Part shown: one piece after another, positions 21,393 through 28,704 of the stretch | How positions within the stretch are numbered: position 1 is the first letter of the stretch | Layout: each line of letters opens with the position of its first letter | Origin: Planctomycetota bacterium | GTDB lineage: Bacteria; Planctomycetota; Phycisphaerae; UBA1845; PWPN01 | Assembly (NCBI GenBank): GCA_029550525.1 | Contig: JAKPHF010000078.1 | Location: 434,001 to 498,000 of the forward strand | Direction of reading: 5' to 3' | DNA length: 64,000 nucleotides | Notes under the pieces: generated by a model | What the model was told of the DNA's origin: nothing | Database searches by the model: none | Seen by the model: only the letters and a program-made list of their open reading frames with translations | Made by a program: the position numbers and the translations under genes

Positions 21393-22445
21393 TCAACTGA
21401 TGGGCTCTTCGGTCCGTTGCTTGTCCGGCACGGCGACGGTCTTGTGCGAGCTGGGGCGGAAAGCGACGCCCTCGGCGAGCCGCACGCGGCTGGCCTTGTG
21501 CAGTTCCACGAAAACGACCGAACCCGTCTCTTCAGTGTACGACCGCTGCTGGGCGATCTGGTCGGCCGGGATGCGTGAGGCGGTCGCGGCCAGCTCCTCC
21601 GGCGTGCGGAAAATCAGCTCCCAGTCCATGAAGGCTTCCATGTAGCCGTCTTCCACCACGTCGTGAACGAAGTTGGTCAACAACGTGACGCCGGTAGGAC
21701 GGGTCGCGTTGAACATCCAACTGGTCATGCGGGTGGCGACTTTCTGCGAGAGGTAGTCGTACAGTCCGGCAGCATAGACGAAATCGAAGCCGGTGAGCTC
21801 TTTGTGCCGGCCCATGAGCAGGTCGGCCACCGAGCCGCGCACGGTCCTCACGTTCTTGTTTCCCAGCCGCCGGTCCACCTCGGCCAGGCTTGCCGCATCC
21901 TGATCAAATGCCACATATTCGCGCACGGCGCCTTGCTGCACGGCTTCGGACAAATCCGCCTCGCGCAGATGGCCGCACGCGATGGACAGCACGCGCACCG
22001 ATCCGCGCTCGCGAGCCACACGATCGACAATACCCGCGATCACCTGGGCCCGATTGCGCACCGCCTGGGACACGGCCGTCCCGGTGGTGTACTCGAAGAT
22101 GGTCTGGCCCACCTGGCTCGTCGGCACCTTGCGGTGTCCGTAAATGTAATCGAGAAGTTCCGCGTCACCCGCGTATCCGCGCGGCTTGCGGAAACTGTGG
22201 AGCGTGAACGGATCCTGGTGAATCACCTCCGCCAGCGCGTGCTTGGCTGCGACACTCTTGCAAAAGTTCTTCCACTCCTCTCGCGGCATTTGCCGGCGGA
22301 CATCGTGCAGACCGTGGAACAACGTGGAGATCTGGTGCGCCACCGCCAGCGGATCGTTGTGCATCTGACTGTACATCTGATCCAGGAAGCGGCGGCCTTC
22401 GGCCATGAGTCGATCCGATGAGATGTTTTGTTGCTCCGGCGACAT
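21393..22445 (-). CDS. Class I SAM-dependent methyltransferase
   Basis: 350 aa. GYAGDAELLDYIYG (about residues 90-105) is a signature of a methyltransferase group that includes proteins annotated for 3-hydroxypalmitic acid methyl ester (extracellular factor) synthesis. VLSIACGHLREADL near 165 is the SAM-binding motif I, and EYVAFDQDAASLAEV is motif II with an acidic residue. The last 30 residues are charged and poorly conserved. ATG 22445 was chosen over a TTG at 22460 because GGGAAGGG lies upstream. A quorum-type fatty acid methylester role is possible but weakly supported; it has no fatty-acid gene next to it. Confidence 0.65.
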   Translation of the reverse strand: MSPEQQNISSDRLMAEGRRFLDQMYSQMHNDPLAVAHQISTLFHGLHDVRRQMPREEWKNFCKSVAAKHALAEVIHQDPFTLHSFRKPRGYAGDAELLDYIYGHRKVPTSQVGQTIFEYTTGTAVSQAVRNRAQVIAGIVDRVARERGSVRVLSIACGHLREADLSEAVQQGAVREYVAFDQDAASLAEVDRRLGNKNVRTVRGSVADLLMGRHKELTGFDFVYAAGLYDYLSQKVATRMTSWMFNATRPTGVTLLTNFVHDVVEDGYMEAFMDWELIFRTPEELAATASRIPADQIAQQRSYTEETGSVVFVELHKASRVRLAEGVAFRPSSHKTVAVPDKQRTEEPIS

Positions 22446-22578
22446 GGTGTCCCTTCCCAAAAACCGCGCGATCGCAGCCGGAGGCTCCGCCTCGAGGGAC
22501 CGCAGAGTAGTTCAGCAACGTCCTGTCGCAAGAAGTGAGCGGGAGTGACCGGTGTCACGTCCCCCGCGCCGTGCCGCG

Positions 22579-22607
22579 ATTCTATCGAGTGCCAAATATC
22601 GATTCAA
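22579..22607 (-). promoter_or_regulatory. Sigma70-type promoter for the methyltransferase
   Basis: On the minus strand TTGAAT (22607-22602), a 17-nt spacer and TAGAAT (22584-22579) make a good match to the housekeeping consensus, about 135 nt upstream of ATG 22445. The remainder of the gap 22446-22821 holds only a CCGCCT/AGGCGG hairpin at 22753-22768 near the end of the porin gene. Confidence 0.55.
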
Positions 22608-22821
22608 CGGTTTTTTGGAGAGAATTTGTTGACGCGCGTGTGTCCCGTCTCGCAGGCGAGTCAAGTCCGGCCGGCGCAAATTGTGCGCACTTTCCACCGC
22701 GGTCCGGCGGGAGTTGCGAGTGCCCTTCAGTTGGCATTCAGTCGTACTGACACCGCCTGGCGAGGCGGGACCGGCTCGTGGGTCCGATAACCGCCGGACG
22801 CGGCGCGGCCAGAATGCCCGC

Positions 22822-24072
22822 TCACCAGCGGTAGCCGAAGCCGACGGAGATCATGTGCTGGGTCTGGGCCACTTCGCTCAGGCCGTAGTCGAAGCCGAGC
22901 GGGATGCGGCTGTAACCCGGCCCCTTGAGCGACTGGCGGAACGCGAGGATGTAGCCGGCGCCCACCATCCAGCGCGGCGTCTCGTAACGCAGGCCCACCG
23001 TGAAATGGTGCTGAACGGGGATCGAGCACATAGGCGAGAGATTGGCTCGATCCACGGGCGTGGTCAGATACTGGTACCCCGTGCCGAGAATCCAGTGCTC
23101 GGCAAGTTTGAACTCGGCCCCGAGGATGAACGCCCAAATGTCGCGGTACCCCAACGGCATAGGGTAGCGCACGTCGACCAGGCCGTCGGTGACGATGGTC
23201 ATCCGGTTGAAAGTGCCGTCGGCGTAGTTGAGCCAACGGACCTCGCCGATGAGCTTCAGCCAGTCGGTGGCGTCCCAGGCCGCACCCATGGTGACCCTCT
23301 GCGGCAACCGAAGGTCCGATATTTTCGCGTCCCCCAATGGCACGGGCAGGATTCCGAGCAGCGACGCCTTGGCCCGACCGCCCTCCAGATCGCCAAACCA
23401 CGTCGGCGAGCGATAGCCCAGGCCGAATGCCAGGTCCTTGCGAGCCTGATAGTGCAAGCCGAGTTGGAATCCGCCACCGTAGGCGTAGCCGCGACCGAAG
23501 TCGATGTCGGCGGGCCCCAGCACTTTGCTGAACCGGGACGTAGCCACTTCGACTCGCCCCCCCACGCCCAGCGAGAGCTTCTCGGTCAACTTGTAGGCGG
23601 CGCTAAGATTAAAGCCCATCACCTTCATGTCGGAGCCGACCCGCCGTTCCATCCACGGGATCAGCAGATGGCGCTGGTTGAACGAGGTACCTACGCCGGC
23701 CTTGGAATGAAGGGCGAGGCCGAACGTCAGGCGGTCATCGACGGGCATGGCCAGGCCGAGGTTGTGCAAATGAATCAGCTTGGTCTTCGAATGGACAGTC
23801 TCATAGGGGCCTCGCCAGGGCAGATCGATGAAGGCCAGTTTGCTGGACTCATCGAGGCTGTACAGTCCACGAGGTGAAAGCGAAAGCGTGGCCGGATTAT
23901 CGATTTGCGAGAGCGTGGAATCCCCCACAGCCACGTCGGCTCCGCCGCGCATGCGCGACTGAACGCTCACGCCAATCGGCTCGATCCCATCGGTGGCCAG
24001 CGCAACCCTTGCCGCCAGGAGCAGGACCGGGATCGTCCAACGAAACCGGACATGGAGAGTGCGGACGTGCAT
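22822..24072 (-). CDS. OmpP1/FadL/TodX-type outer membrane channel
   Basis: 416 aa. A basic start and hydrophobic stretch (TIPVLLLAARVALA) form a signal peptide. The mature N terminus GIEPIGVSVQSRMRGGADVAVGD with SQIDNPA is the FadL pattern: a small gated N-terminal hatch with the NPA motif. The rest alternates as amphipathic strands, and the protein ends in FGYRW, a C-terminal aromatic of the kind recognised by the BAM machinery. FadL proteins take up hydrophobic molecules such as long-chain fatty acids or aromatics across the outer membrane. It implies a diderm cell. There is no adjacent catabolic gene, so the substrate is open. Confidence 0.8.
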   Translation of the reverse strand: MHVRTLHVRFRWTIPVLLLAARVALATDGIEPIGVSVQSRMRGGADVAVGDSTLSQIDNPATLSLSPRGLYSLDESSKLAFIDLPWRGPYETVHSKTKLIHLHNLGLAMPVDDRLTFGLALHSKAGVGTSFNQRHLLIPWMERRVGSDMKVMGFNLSAAYKLTEKLSLGVGGRVEVATSRFSKVLGPADIDFGRGYAYGGGFQLGLHYQARKDLAFGLGYRSPTWFGDLEGGRAKASLLGILPVPLGDAKISDLRLPQRVTMGAAWDATDWLKLIGEVRWLNYADGTFNRMTIVTDGLVDVRYPMPLGYRDIWAFILGAEFKLAEHWILGTGYQYLTTPVDRANLSPMCSIPVQHHFTVGLRYETPRWMVGAGYILAFRQSLKGPGYSRIPLGFDYGLSEVAQTQHMISVGFGYRW

Positions 24073-24281
24073 TCGGATCCTTCCGCCTTTGCTGCAGGTC
24101 TGTTGCGACTCCGTTCATTGGCGTGAAGTGAGACCTGCAATTCTTCTTTATCGGTTAGCGGATGGACCGAGTCCGGTCAGAAGGCCAAGCGGTGTGCACG
24201 AATTCGGGCAGATCGGCAAGACTTGCGCCCCACAAGCGTGACACATTGATGGCGGCCTTGCGAGACTGAGCAGCCTGACAC

Positions 24282-24322
24282 CTCCAGTCCCCAGCCCTCA
24301 GCCCCCAAATCCCCATTCCCTA
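24282..24322. repeat. Heptamer repeat tract, CCCCAGT type
   Basis: CCAGTCC CCAGCCC TCAGCCC CCAAATC CCCATTC lies directly after the radical SAM stop codon; it is the reverse of the GGGGACT tracts. The rest of the gap up to the porin start (24073-24281) shows nothing definite. Confidence 0.6.
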
Positions 24323-24326
24323 ACAA

Positions 24327-25451
24327 TCAGATTGGCTGCGGCGAAGGACTCTCCAGGACCGGCAACGACCGGCCCGCAGGCTGGTAGACGCAATCAGGTT
24401 CGGCGGCGAAGGCATCGCCCGTCAGTGACCAGGAGCGCGCCCGCGAGCCGCCGCACACCTTGCGGTACTCGCATTCGCCGCACTTGCCCTCTACACGATC
24501 GGGATTGCGAAGGTCCCGCAGGAGCGGGGCATGGCGATACAAGTCGGCCAGGCGGCTCGTGCGCACGCTTCCGACCGATAGCGGCAGGAAGCCGCTCGGA
24601 AATACTTCGCCCGTGTGGGAGATGAACACGAAGCCGCGCCCGTCGTTGACGTTCATGGACGCGTAGCGGAAGTCGCGCCGCGCTTCCCCCGGCCGGCGGC
24701 GCTCGGCTTTGATCTTCTGCAGCACGAACCGCCGGTAGTGCGGCGCCTCGGTCGTCTTGATTTCGAAGCCGACCTGCTGACGCAGCGACCAGAGCAGTTC
24801 GAAGACTTGTTCATACTCATGCGGGGCGACGCGCTGATCGGCCTGGCCCCGCCCCACCGGCACGAGGAAAAACACGCTCCACAGTGAAATGTCCTGGCCG
24901 CGGAGAAACTCGGCGATGGCCGGGAGGTCATCGAGGTTATGCCGCGAAACGGTGGTGTTGATCTGCACGGACAGCCCCGCCTCGCGAGCGACGCCGATCA
25001 TCTCGATCGTCCGGTCGAACGAGCCGGGCACGCCGCGAAAGCTGTCATGCACGCGCGGGCACGAACCGTCGAGACTGAACGCGATGCGGGACAGCCCCGC
25101 ATCGGCCAGTCGCCGAACCGCCTCGGCGGTGAGCAATGGTGTCACCGATGGCGTCATGGCCATACGGATGCCGCGCCGAGATCCGTAGCTCACGAGCTCG
25201 TACACGTCCGTCCGCTTCATCGGATCGCCGCCGGACAGCACGAACACGCCCGGGTCCAGCTCCGCCACCTGGTCGAGCAAGCCTTCGGCCTCGACGGTGG
25301 TCAATTCGTCCGCGTGACGCAGGGGCTGCGCTTCGGCCCGGCAATGCAGGCACGCCAGATCGCAGGCCTGCGTCATCTCCCAGACCACGACCAGCGGCCG
25401 CTCGCTGAAGTCGAACTTGCCCGGACCCGATCCGTTTGCGGTTACGTTCAT
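24327..25451 (-). CDS. Radical SAM/SPASM protein of the NirJ/AhbD-like (TIGR04053-type) group
   Basis: 374 aa. The radical SAM cluster motif is CDLACLHC near residue 31, preceded by VVWEMTQA; LSGGDPM and FSLDGSCPRVHD are the usual SAM-contact motifs. The C terminus has the SPASM-like cluster CGECEYRKVCGGSRARSW, TGD and EPDCVY, close to the haem-biosynthesis enzymes AhbD and NirJ; one expected Cys (CGGC) is Ser. It ends a minus-strand gene row: Rrf2, hemerythrin, NnrS, radical SAM, with 24 nt to NnrS. A role in modifying a haem or peptide during NO stress is inferred from this company; the substrate is unknown. Confidence 0.75.
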   Translation of the reverse strand: MNVTANGSGPGKFDFSERPLVVVWEMTQACDLACLHCRAEAQPLRHADELTTVEAEGLLDQVAELDPGVFVLSGGDPMKRTDVYELVSYGSRRGIRMAMTPSVTPLLTAEAVRRLADAGLSRIAFSLDGSCPRVHDSFRGVPGSFDRTIEMIGVAREAGLSVQINTTVSRHNLDDLPAIAEFLRGQDISLWSVFFLVPVGRGQADQRVAPHEYEQVFELLWSLRQQVGFEIKTTEAPHYRRFVLQKIKAERRRPGEARRDFRYASMNVNDGRGFVFISHTGEVFPSGFLPLSVGSVRTSRLADLYRHAPLLRDLRNPDRVEGKCGECEYRKVCGGSRARSWSLTGDAFAAEPDCVYQPAGRSLPVLESPSPQPI

Positions 25452-25475
25452 CGAAAAAAACTCCGGCCGCCGCCG

Positions 25476-27326
25476 TTACGCTCCCACGCCGACGTTCAAC
25501 TGGACGAACTCCGAACGATCCGTCCGCGTTCCGCAAGTCTCGCCCGCGCTCGCGGCCCGGTTCAGCGCCGCCACGAACGCCTCCGCGTCGATGTTGTGCA
25601 TTCGGCATGCCTGAGCCAACGTGACCTGCCGAGCCATCGTGCGGCGGAAGACCGCGTGCTTGATGGCGGAAAAGCCGAACTCGAGGAACACGGGTTCCGT
25701 GGCCGGGAACCAGTTCAGGACGTCGGCCACACGATGCGTCGGCTCGATCGACGCGGGGCGCGGGCCGGTCTGTTCGTGAGTTGCGGCCGCTTCACGCTTG
25801 CCCCGCACCATTACGCGGATGAGACCGACGCCCCACCAGCCCAGGCCAATGACTTCGAGCGTACCGCTCAATCCGATCACGGCGAAGAACGCCGGGTGCC
25901 AGTCGGTCAGCGTTTGCGTGCTCACGCGGAGGAAGCAACCGAGATTGACCAGGATGAACGGCCCCCACAGCGGCGAGAGCGTGCGCGTGTCGATCCCGTT
26001 GAGCGTGGGCACGACCTTGGCCGCGAAGCCCATGATCATGAGCGAGATGAACCCCACGGTGATGGCGTGGCGAATCGCGCCGTAGTAGGCGTGGCTGAAC
26101 GGGATGCCGCTGATCACCTGGTACACGGGCAGCATGAGCAGCATGAACAGCGAGACGGCCAGCCAGCCGTAGGCCGCGCGGATGAACTTGGCCGAGCGGT
26201 CGAACTGGGCCTCGGTGGACGGCATGGGCCGCCACAGCCGCCACGGCCACGCGATCAATGCGACACCGGCCACGAGGAGCACCCAGCTGAGCCACATCAG
26301 ACCGGCCCAGGCGTGCTGCTGCGTCCAGCGGTAGACAATGAACAACACGACCTCGCTCAGCACCGCGATAGTCAGCAGCGCCAGCGAAGTCCACGCGCGG
26401 CGCTGGGGCACGGCCGGCAGGTCGAACAGCGCGGGCAGCATGCGCAGACACACGCCGAGGATCATGAACAGAGCCAGGCCGTGCACCTGCAGGTCCCGCA
26501 GCGGCGCCTGATACGTGGCCACGTACCACAGCAGTTGTTCGCGCGTGCCGGCAGCCATGGTCTGATACGTGTGCCAGAGTGTGAATACACTCATGATGAC
26601 GAACCAGCCCACTGCCGCGAACGCGAACGCGACGTACGGCTCAAAGGGCTTGTCGCTGCGGGCGTACGTGACGGCCAGTTGCCCGGCGAAAGCGAGAATG
26701 GCCGCGATCTGCAGCACGTTCCCGATGACGGCGACGGGTGTGGCATACGACCACTGGCCGACCAGCGTCATCGCGGTGACCTGGACCACCAATCCGGTCA
26801 GCATGGCCAGGAACGCCGCTGCCGCCAACCGTGGTGCCGCCAGCGGCGTGTGCCACATGCGCGGAAACGCCTGGTAGGCAAAGCCCATGATGAACAGGCC
26901 CACCCAGCCGAAGATCTGAGCGTGGCCGTGAGCGTTGACCTGGAAGATTGAGATCGACGTGAACGCGCCGCGGATGCCGATCTGCCACAACAGCCACGCG
27001 CCCCAGGTGGCCCCGGCCGTGAGCACGAGCACGATTCCGGCCGTGAAAAACCGCCGGTAAATGGCATCGGCCACGCTCGGCTTCGAGTCATCCGCCGCTC
27101 CGACGGGCTGCCTCATCGCTTCGGTGAGCTCGGCCAGAAGCCGTTGCTCGTCCACTCCGTGCGTGCGGGCGAAAAAGCCGATGGATTCAACCGGCCCCAG
27201 TTGGCCGCCGCACCCGTTGAGCCCGTACCGGTTGAACACCGGTCGCGCCTGCGGATGACGGCTCAGCAGGTTGGGGATCATCATATCGGGGGTGATCTTC
27301 TCGCTCGTCAACGTCTCGCCAGACAT
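25476..27326 (-). CDS. NnrS-type multi-helix membrane protein with DUF1858-like ends
   Basis: 616 aa. About twelve membrane helices occupy residues 95-515, with NAHGHAQIFGW and VHGLALFMILGV carrying conserved His as in NnrS, a haem- and copper-containing protein of NO stress. Residues 8-72 (ITPDMMIPNLLSRHP, CGG) are a DUF1858/hybrid-cluster-associated domain whose usual CxGC is reduced to one Cys. The C-terminal 70 residues (HRVADVLNWFPATEPVF) look like a second copy without Cys. The gene is 18 nt from the hemerythrin gene and upstream of the radical SAM gene, divergent from qNOR. Family assignment is good; the exact role of NnrS is unsettled. Confidence 0.8.
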   Translation of the reverse strand: MSGETLTSEKITPDMMIPNLLSRHPQARPVFNRYGLNGCGGQLGPVESIGFFARTHGVDEQRLLAELTEAMRQPVGAADDSKPSVADAIYRRFFTAGIVLVLTAGATWGAWLLWQIGIRGAFTSISIFQVNAHGHAQIFGWVGLFIMGFAYQAFPRMWHTPLAAPRLAAAAFLAMLTGLVVQVTAMTLVGQWSYATPVAVIGNVLQIAAILAFAGQLAVTYARSDKPFEPYVAFAFAAVGWFVIMSVFTLWHTYQTMAAGTREQLLWYVATYQAPLRDLQVHGLALFMILGVCLRMLPALFDLPAVPQRRAWTSLALLTIAVLSEVVLFIVYRWTQQHAWAGLMWLSWVLLVAGVALIAWPWRLWRPMPSTEAQFDRSAKFIRAAYGWLAVSLFMLLMLPVYQVISGIPFSHAYYGAIRHAITVGFISLMIMGFAAKVVPTLNGIDTRTLSPLWGPFILVNLGCFLRVSTQTLTDWHPAFFAVIGLSGTLEVIGLGWWGVGLIRVMVRGKREAAATHEQTGPRPASIEPTHRVADVLNWFPATEPVFLEFGFSAIKHAVFRRTMARQVTLAQACRMHNIDAEAFVAALNRAASAGETCGTRTDRSEFVQLNVGVGA

Positions 27327-27344
27327 TTATTTGTCTCCCATGCG

Positions 27345-27839
27345 TCAGATGCCGCACGAAACCCGGCGGCGTGCGCGCTCGATCGCTTTCGTTTCCCGGG
27401 CCAGAATCTGCAACTGCTCCGGACTCAGCGAATCCTGAAGGGTCTCGAAGAGCACCCGTTCTTCCCATCGGATGTGATCGTGGAGCACCCGTCCCAGTCC
27501 CTTGACCAGTTCGGTATCGCACGTGCCTCGGAGCAAATCGGCTCTCACGCTCACCACCATCGCACGGATGGCGGTATGCTCGTGGTACAGCCGAAGGCGA
27601 TCGGCGGGTAGTTCAATCAATGGTCCGAGCAATCGTTCCTCATCATCGAAATGCGGCGAAATCTCCCGCTCCCATACTTGCAGGAAATCCTGGATCACGG
27701 TGGAAGGATCGGCGAGCGTTCCGCAACCCGCGCCGATGAGTCGCTGTGACTGCACGAGCCCCTGGTAGTGGTCGCGCGACAACGGGCGGAGGCTCTCATG
27801 CCTGACCAGCGGCCGGTGGATTGTCGTGGCCTGAACCAT
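27345..27839 (-). CDS. Hemerythrin HHE-domain protein
   Basis: 164 aa. LSRDHYQGLVQSQRL, HFDDEERLLGPL, YHEHTAIRAMV and HDHIRWEERVLFETL give the His/Glu ligands of a four-helix di-iron bundle (HHE family). Such proteins bind O2 or NO or help repair iron centres. It sits between the Rrf2 regulator and NnrS on the same strand and so probably belongs to the NO-stress operon. The second hemerythrin-like protein in the region is Ric on the other strand. No signal peptide is seen, so it should act in the cytoplasm. Confidence 0.8.
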   Translation of the reverse strand: MVQATTIHRPLVRHESLRPLSRDHYQGLVQSQRLIGAGCGTLADPSTVIQDFLQVWEREISPHFDDEERLLGPLIELPADRLRLYHEHTAIRAMVVSVRADLLRGTCDTELVKGLGRVLHDHIRWEERVLFETLQDSLSPEQLQILARETKAIERARRRVSCGI

Positions 27840-27938
27840 CGTGTGCTCTCCCGAGATCAGACTGCTTCACGTGAACATCGAACCCGTCAATCAATCCTGT
27901 CCCCGTAACGACGGATCACCCTGACCAGCTGGCCGCGC

Positions 27939-28370
27939 TTACTCCTTGCGGCAGTCGCACAGCGGTCGAAGCTGGCTGGGATCGTTGAGCAATTCCGCCA
28001 CCGTGGTCTCTCCGAAAGCCTGCTCGACCATTTCCATAGCGCTGTCCAGGCGATGGTGCAGCGGGCACAACTTCTCGCCGTGCGACTGGACGCCGAGCGG
28101 ACAACGGCGAATGCGCTGAATCGGATCTACCGCATTGATCACGGTGAGCACGGAGATCTGGTCGGGCTCGCTGCCCAGCGTAAACCCGCCGTGCAGGCCG
28201 CGCTGCGAAACGACCAGGCCCGCGCGGCCCAGCGCCTGAAGCACTTTGGACAGATAGCCGGCGGGCACACGGGTGGCTTCGGCGATCTGCTGAGTGGTCA
28301 GCGCCTTGCCCTCCTGATCCGCCAGGTACACGATGGCTCTCAAGGCATATTCCGCAGTTCGTGAAATCAT
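27939..28370 (-). CDS. Rrf2-family transcription regulator, NsrR-like
   Basis: 143 aa. MISRTAEYALRAIVYLA starts the winged-helix domain; QQIAEATRVPAGYLSKVLQ is the recognition helix region and GLHGGFTLG the wing. Cys90 and Cys102 (RRCPLG, KLCPLHHRLD) lie where Rrf2 members hold a 2Fe-2S or 4Fe-4S cluster; a CDC near the C terminus may add ligands. NsrR-type members lose DNA binding when NO attacks the cluster. The gene is divergent from qNOR and heads the hemerythrin-NnrS-radical SAM row. ATG 28370 has AGAAAGGA upstream. Regulation of both directions from the shared 334-nt region is inferred. Confidence 0.85.
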   Translation of the reverse strand: MISRTAEYALRAIVYLADQEGKALTTQQIAEATRVPAGYLSKVLQALGRAGLVVSQRGLHGGFTLGSEPDQISVLTVINAVDPIQRIRRCPLGVQSHGEKLCPLHHRLDSAMEMVEQAFGETTVAELLNDPSQLRPLCDCRKE

Positions 28371-28568
28371 TCACAATTCCTTTCTCATTGCCCCATCACG
28401 GATGCCTAACCGTTGTCTCCTGGGTTCGATGTCGCTGCGCCGCCGATCCCGCCATCTTCTCTTAAACATAAATGATTCTGCAACAACCGCTTATGCGCCA
28501 CGCGTCATGATCCAATTTAGTTCCGGCTGCCGTCCGGTCATGAGCGGCGACGTCAGCGGGCTCATTAT

Positions 28569-28648
28569 TTGGATATCAGAACCTTGACATCCAATATTAA
28601 GCTCACTACAGTGGAAAGTCAATCAGATATCTGGGCACCGATATCCAA
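28569..28648. promoter_or_regulatory. Operator-like boxes TTGGATRTC over the qNOR promoter
   Basis: TTGGATATC at 28569-28577 and GACATCCAA at 28586-28594 form a dyad (8 of 9 match, 8-nt spacer); a further GATATCCAA lies at 28640-28648. The right half of the dyad overlaps the -35 box. A related ATGATCCAA lies at 28507-28515. They are the natural candidates for binding by the divergently encoded Rrf2 regulator. The remainder of 28371-28704 shows only AT-rich leader for the regulator. Confidence 0.55.
28584..28612 (+). promoter_or_regulatory. Sigma70-type promoter for qNOR
   Basis: TTGACA (28584-28589), a perfect -35, is followed after 17 nt by TACAGT (28607-28612), 4 of 6 for the -10. It is 90-120 nt upstream of the qNOR start and is overlapped by the TTGGATRTC dyad, an arrangement expected for repression. 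Confidence 0.6.
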
Positions 28649-28704
28649 GTTTCATCCGGCTCGGGCCGATGGATCCCAGAAACGGAGTCTTTGGAGGCAC
28701 AATC

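Noticed and set aside
22585..22600. Sigma54 promoter (TGGCAC) upstream of the methyltransferase
   Set aside because: The matching TTGC element at the required spacing is missing; a sigma70-type pair overlaps and fits better.
24939..26951. 670-aa open frame on the plus strand
   Set aside because: Antisense of NnrS and the radical SAM gene; His/Arg/Gln-rich shadow with no ribosome binding site.
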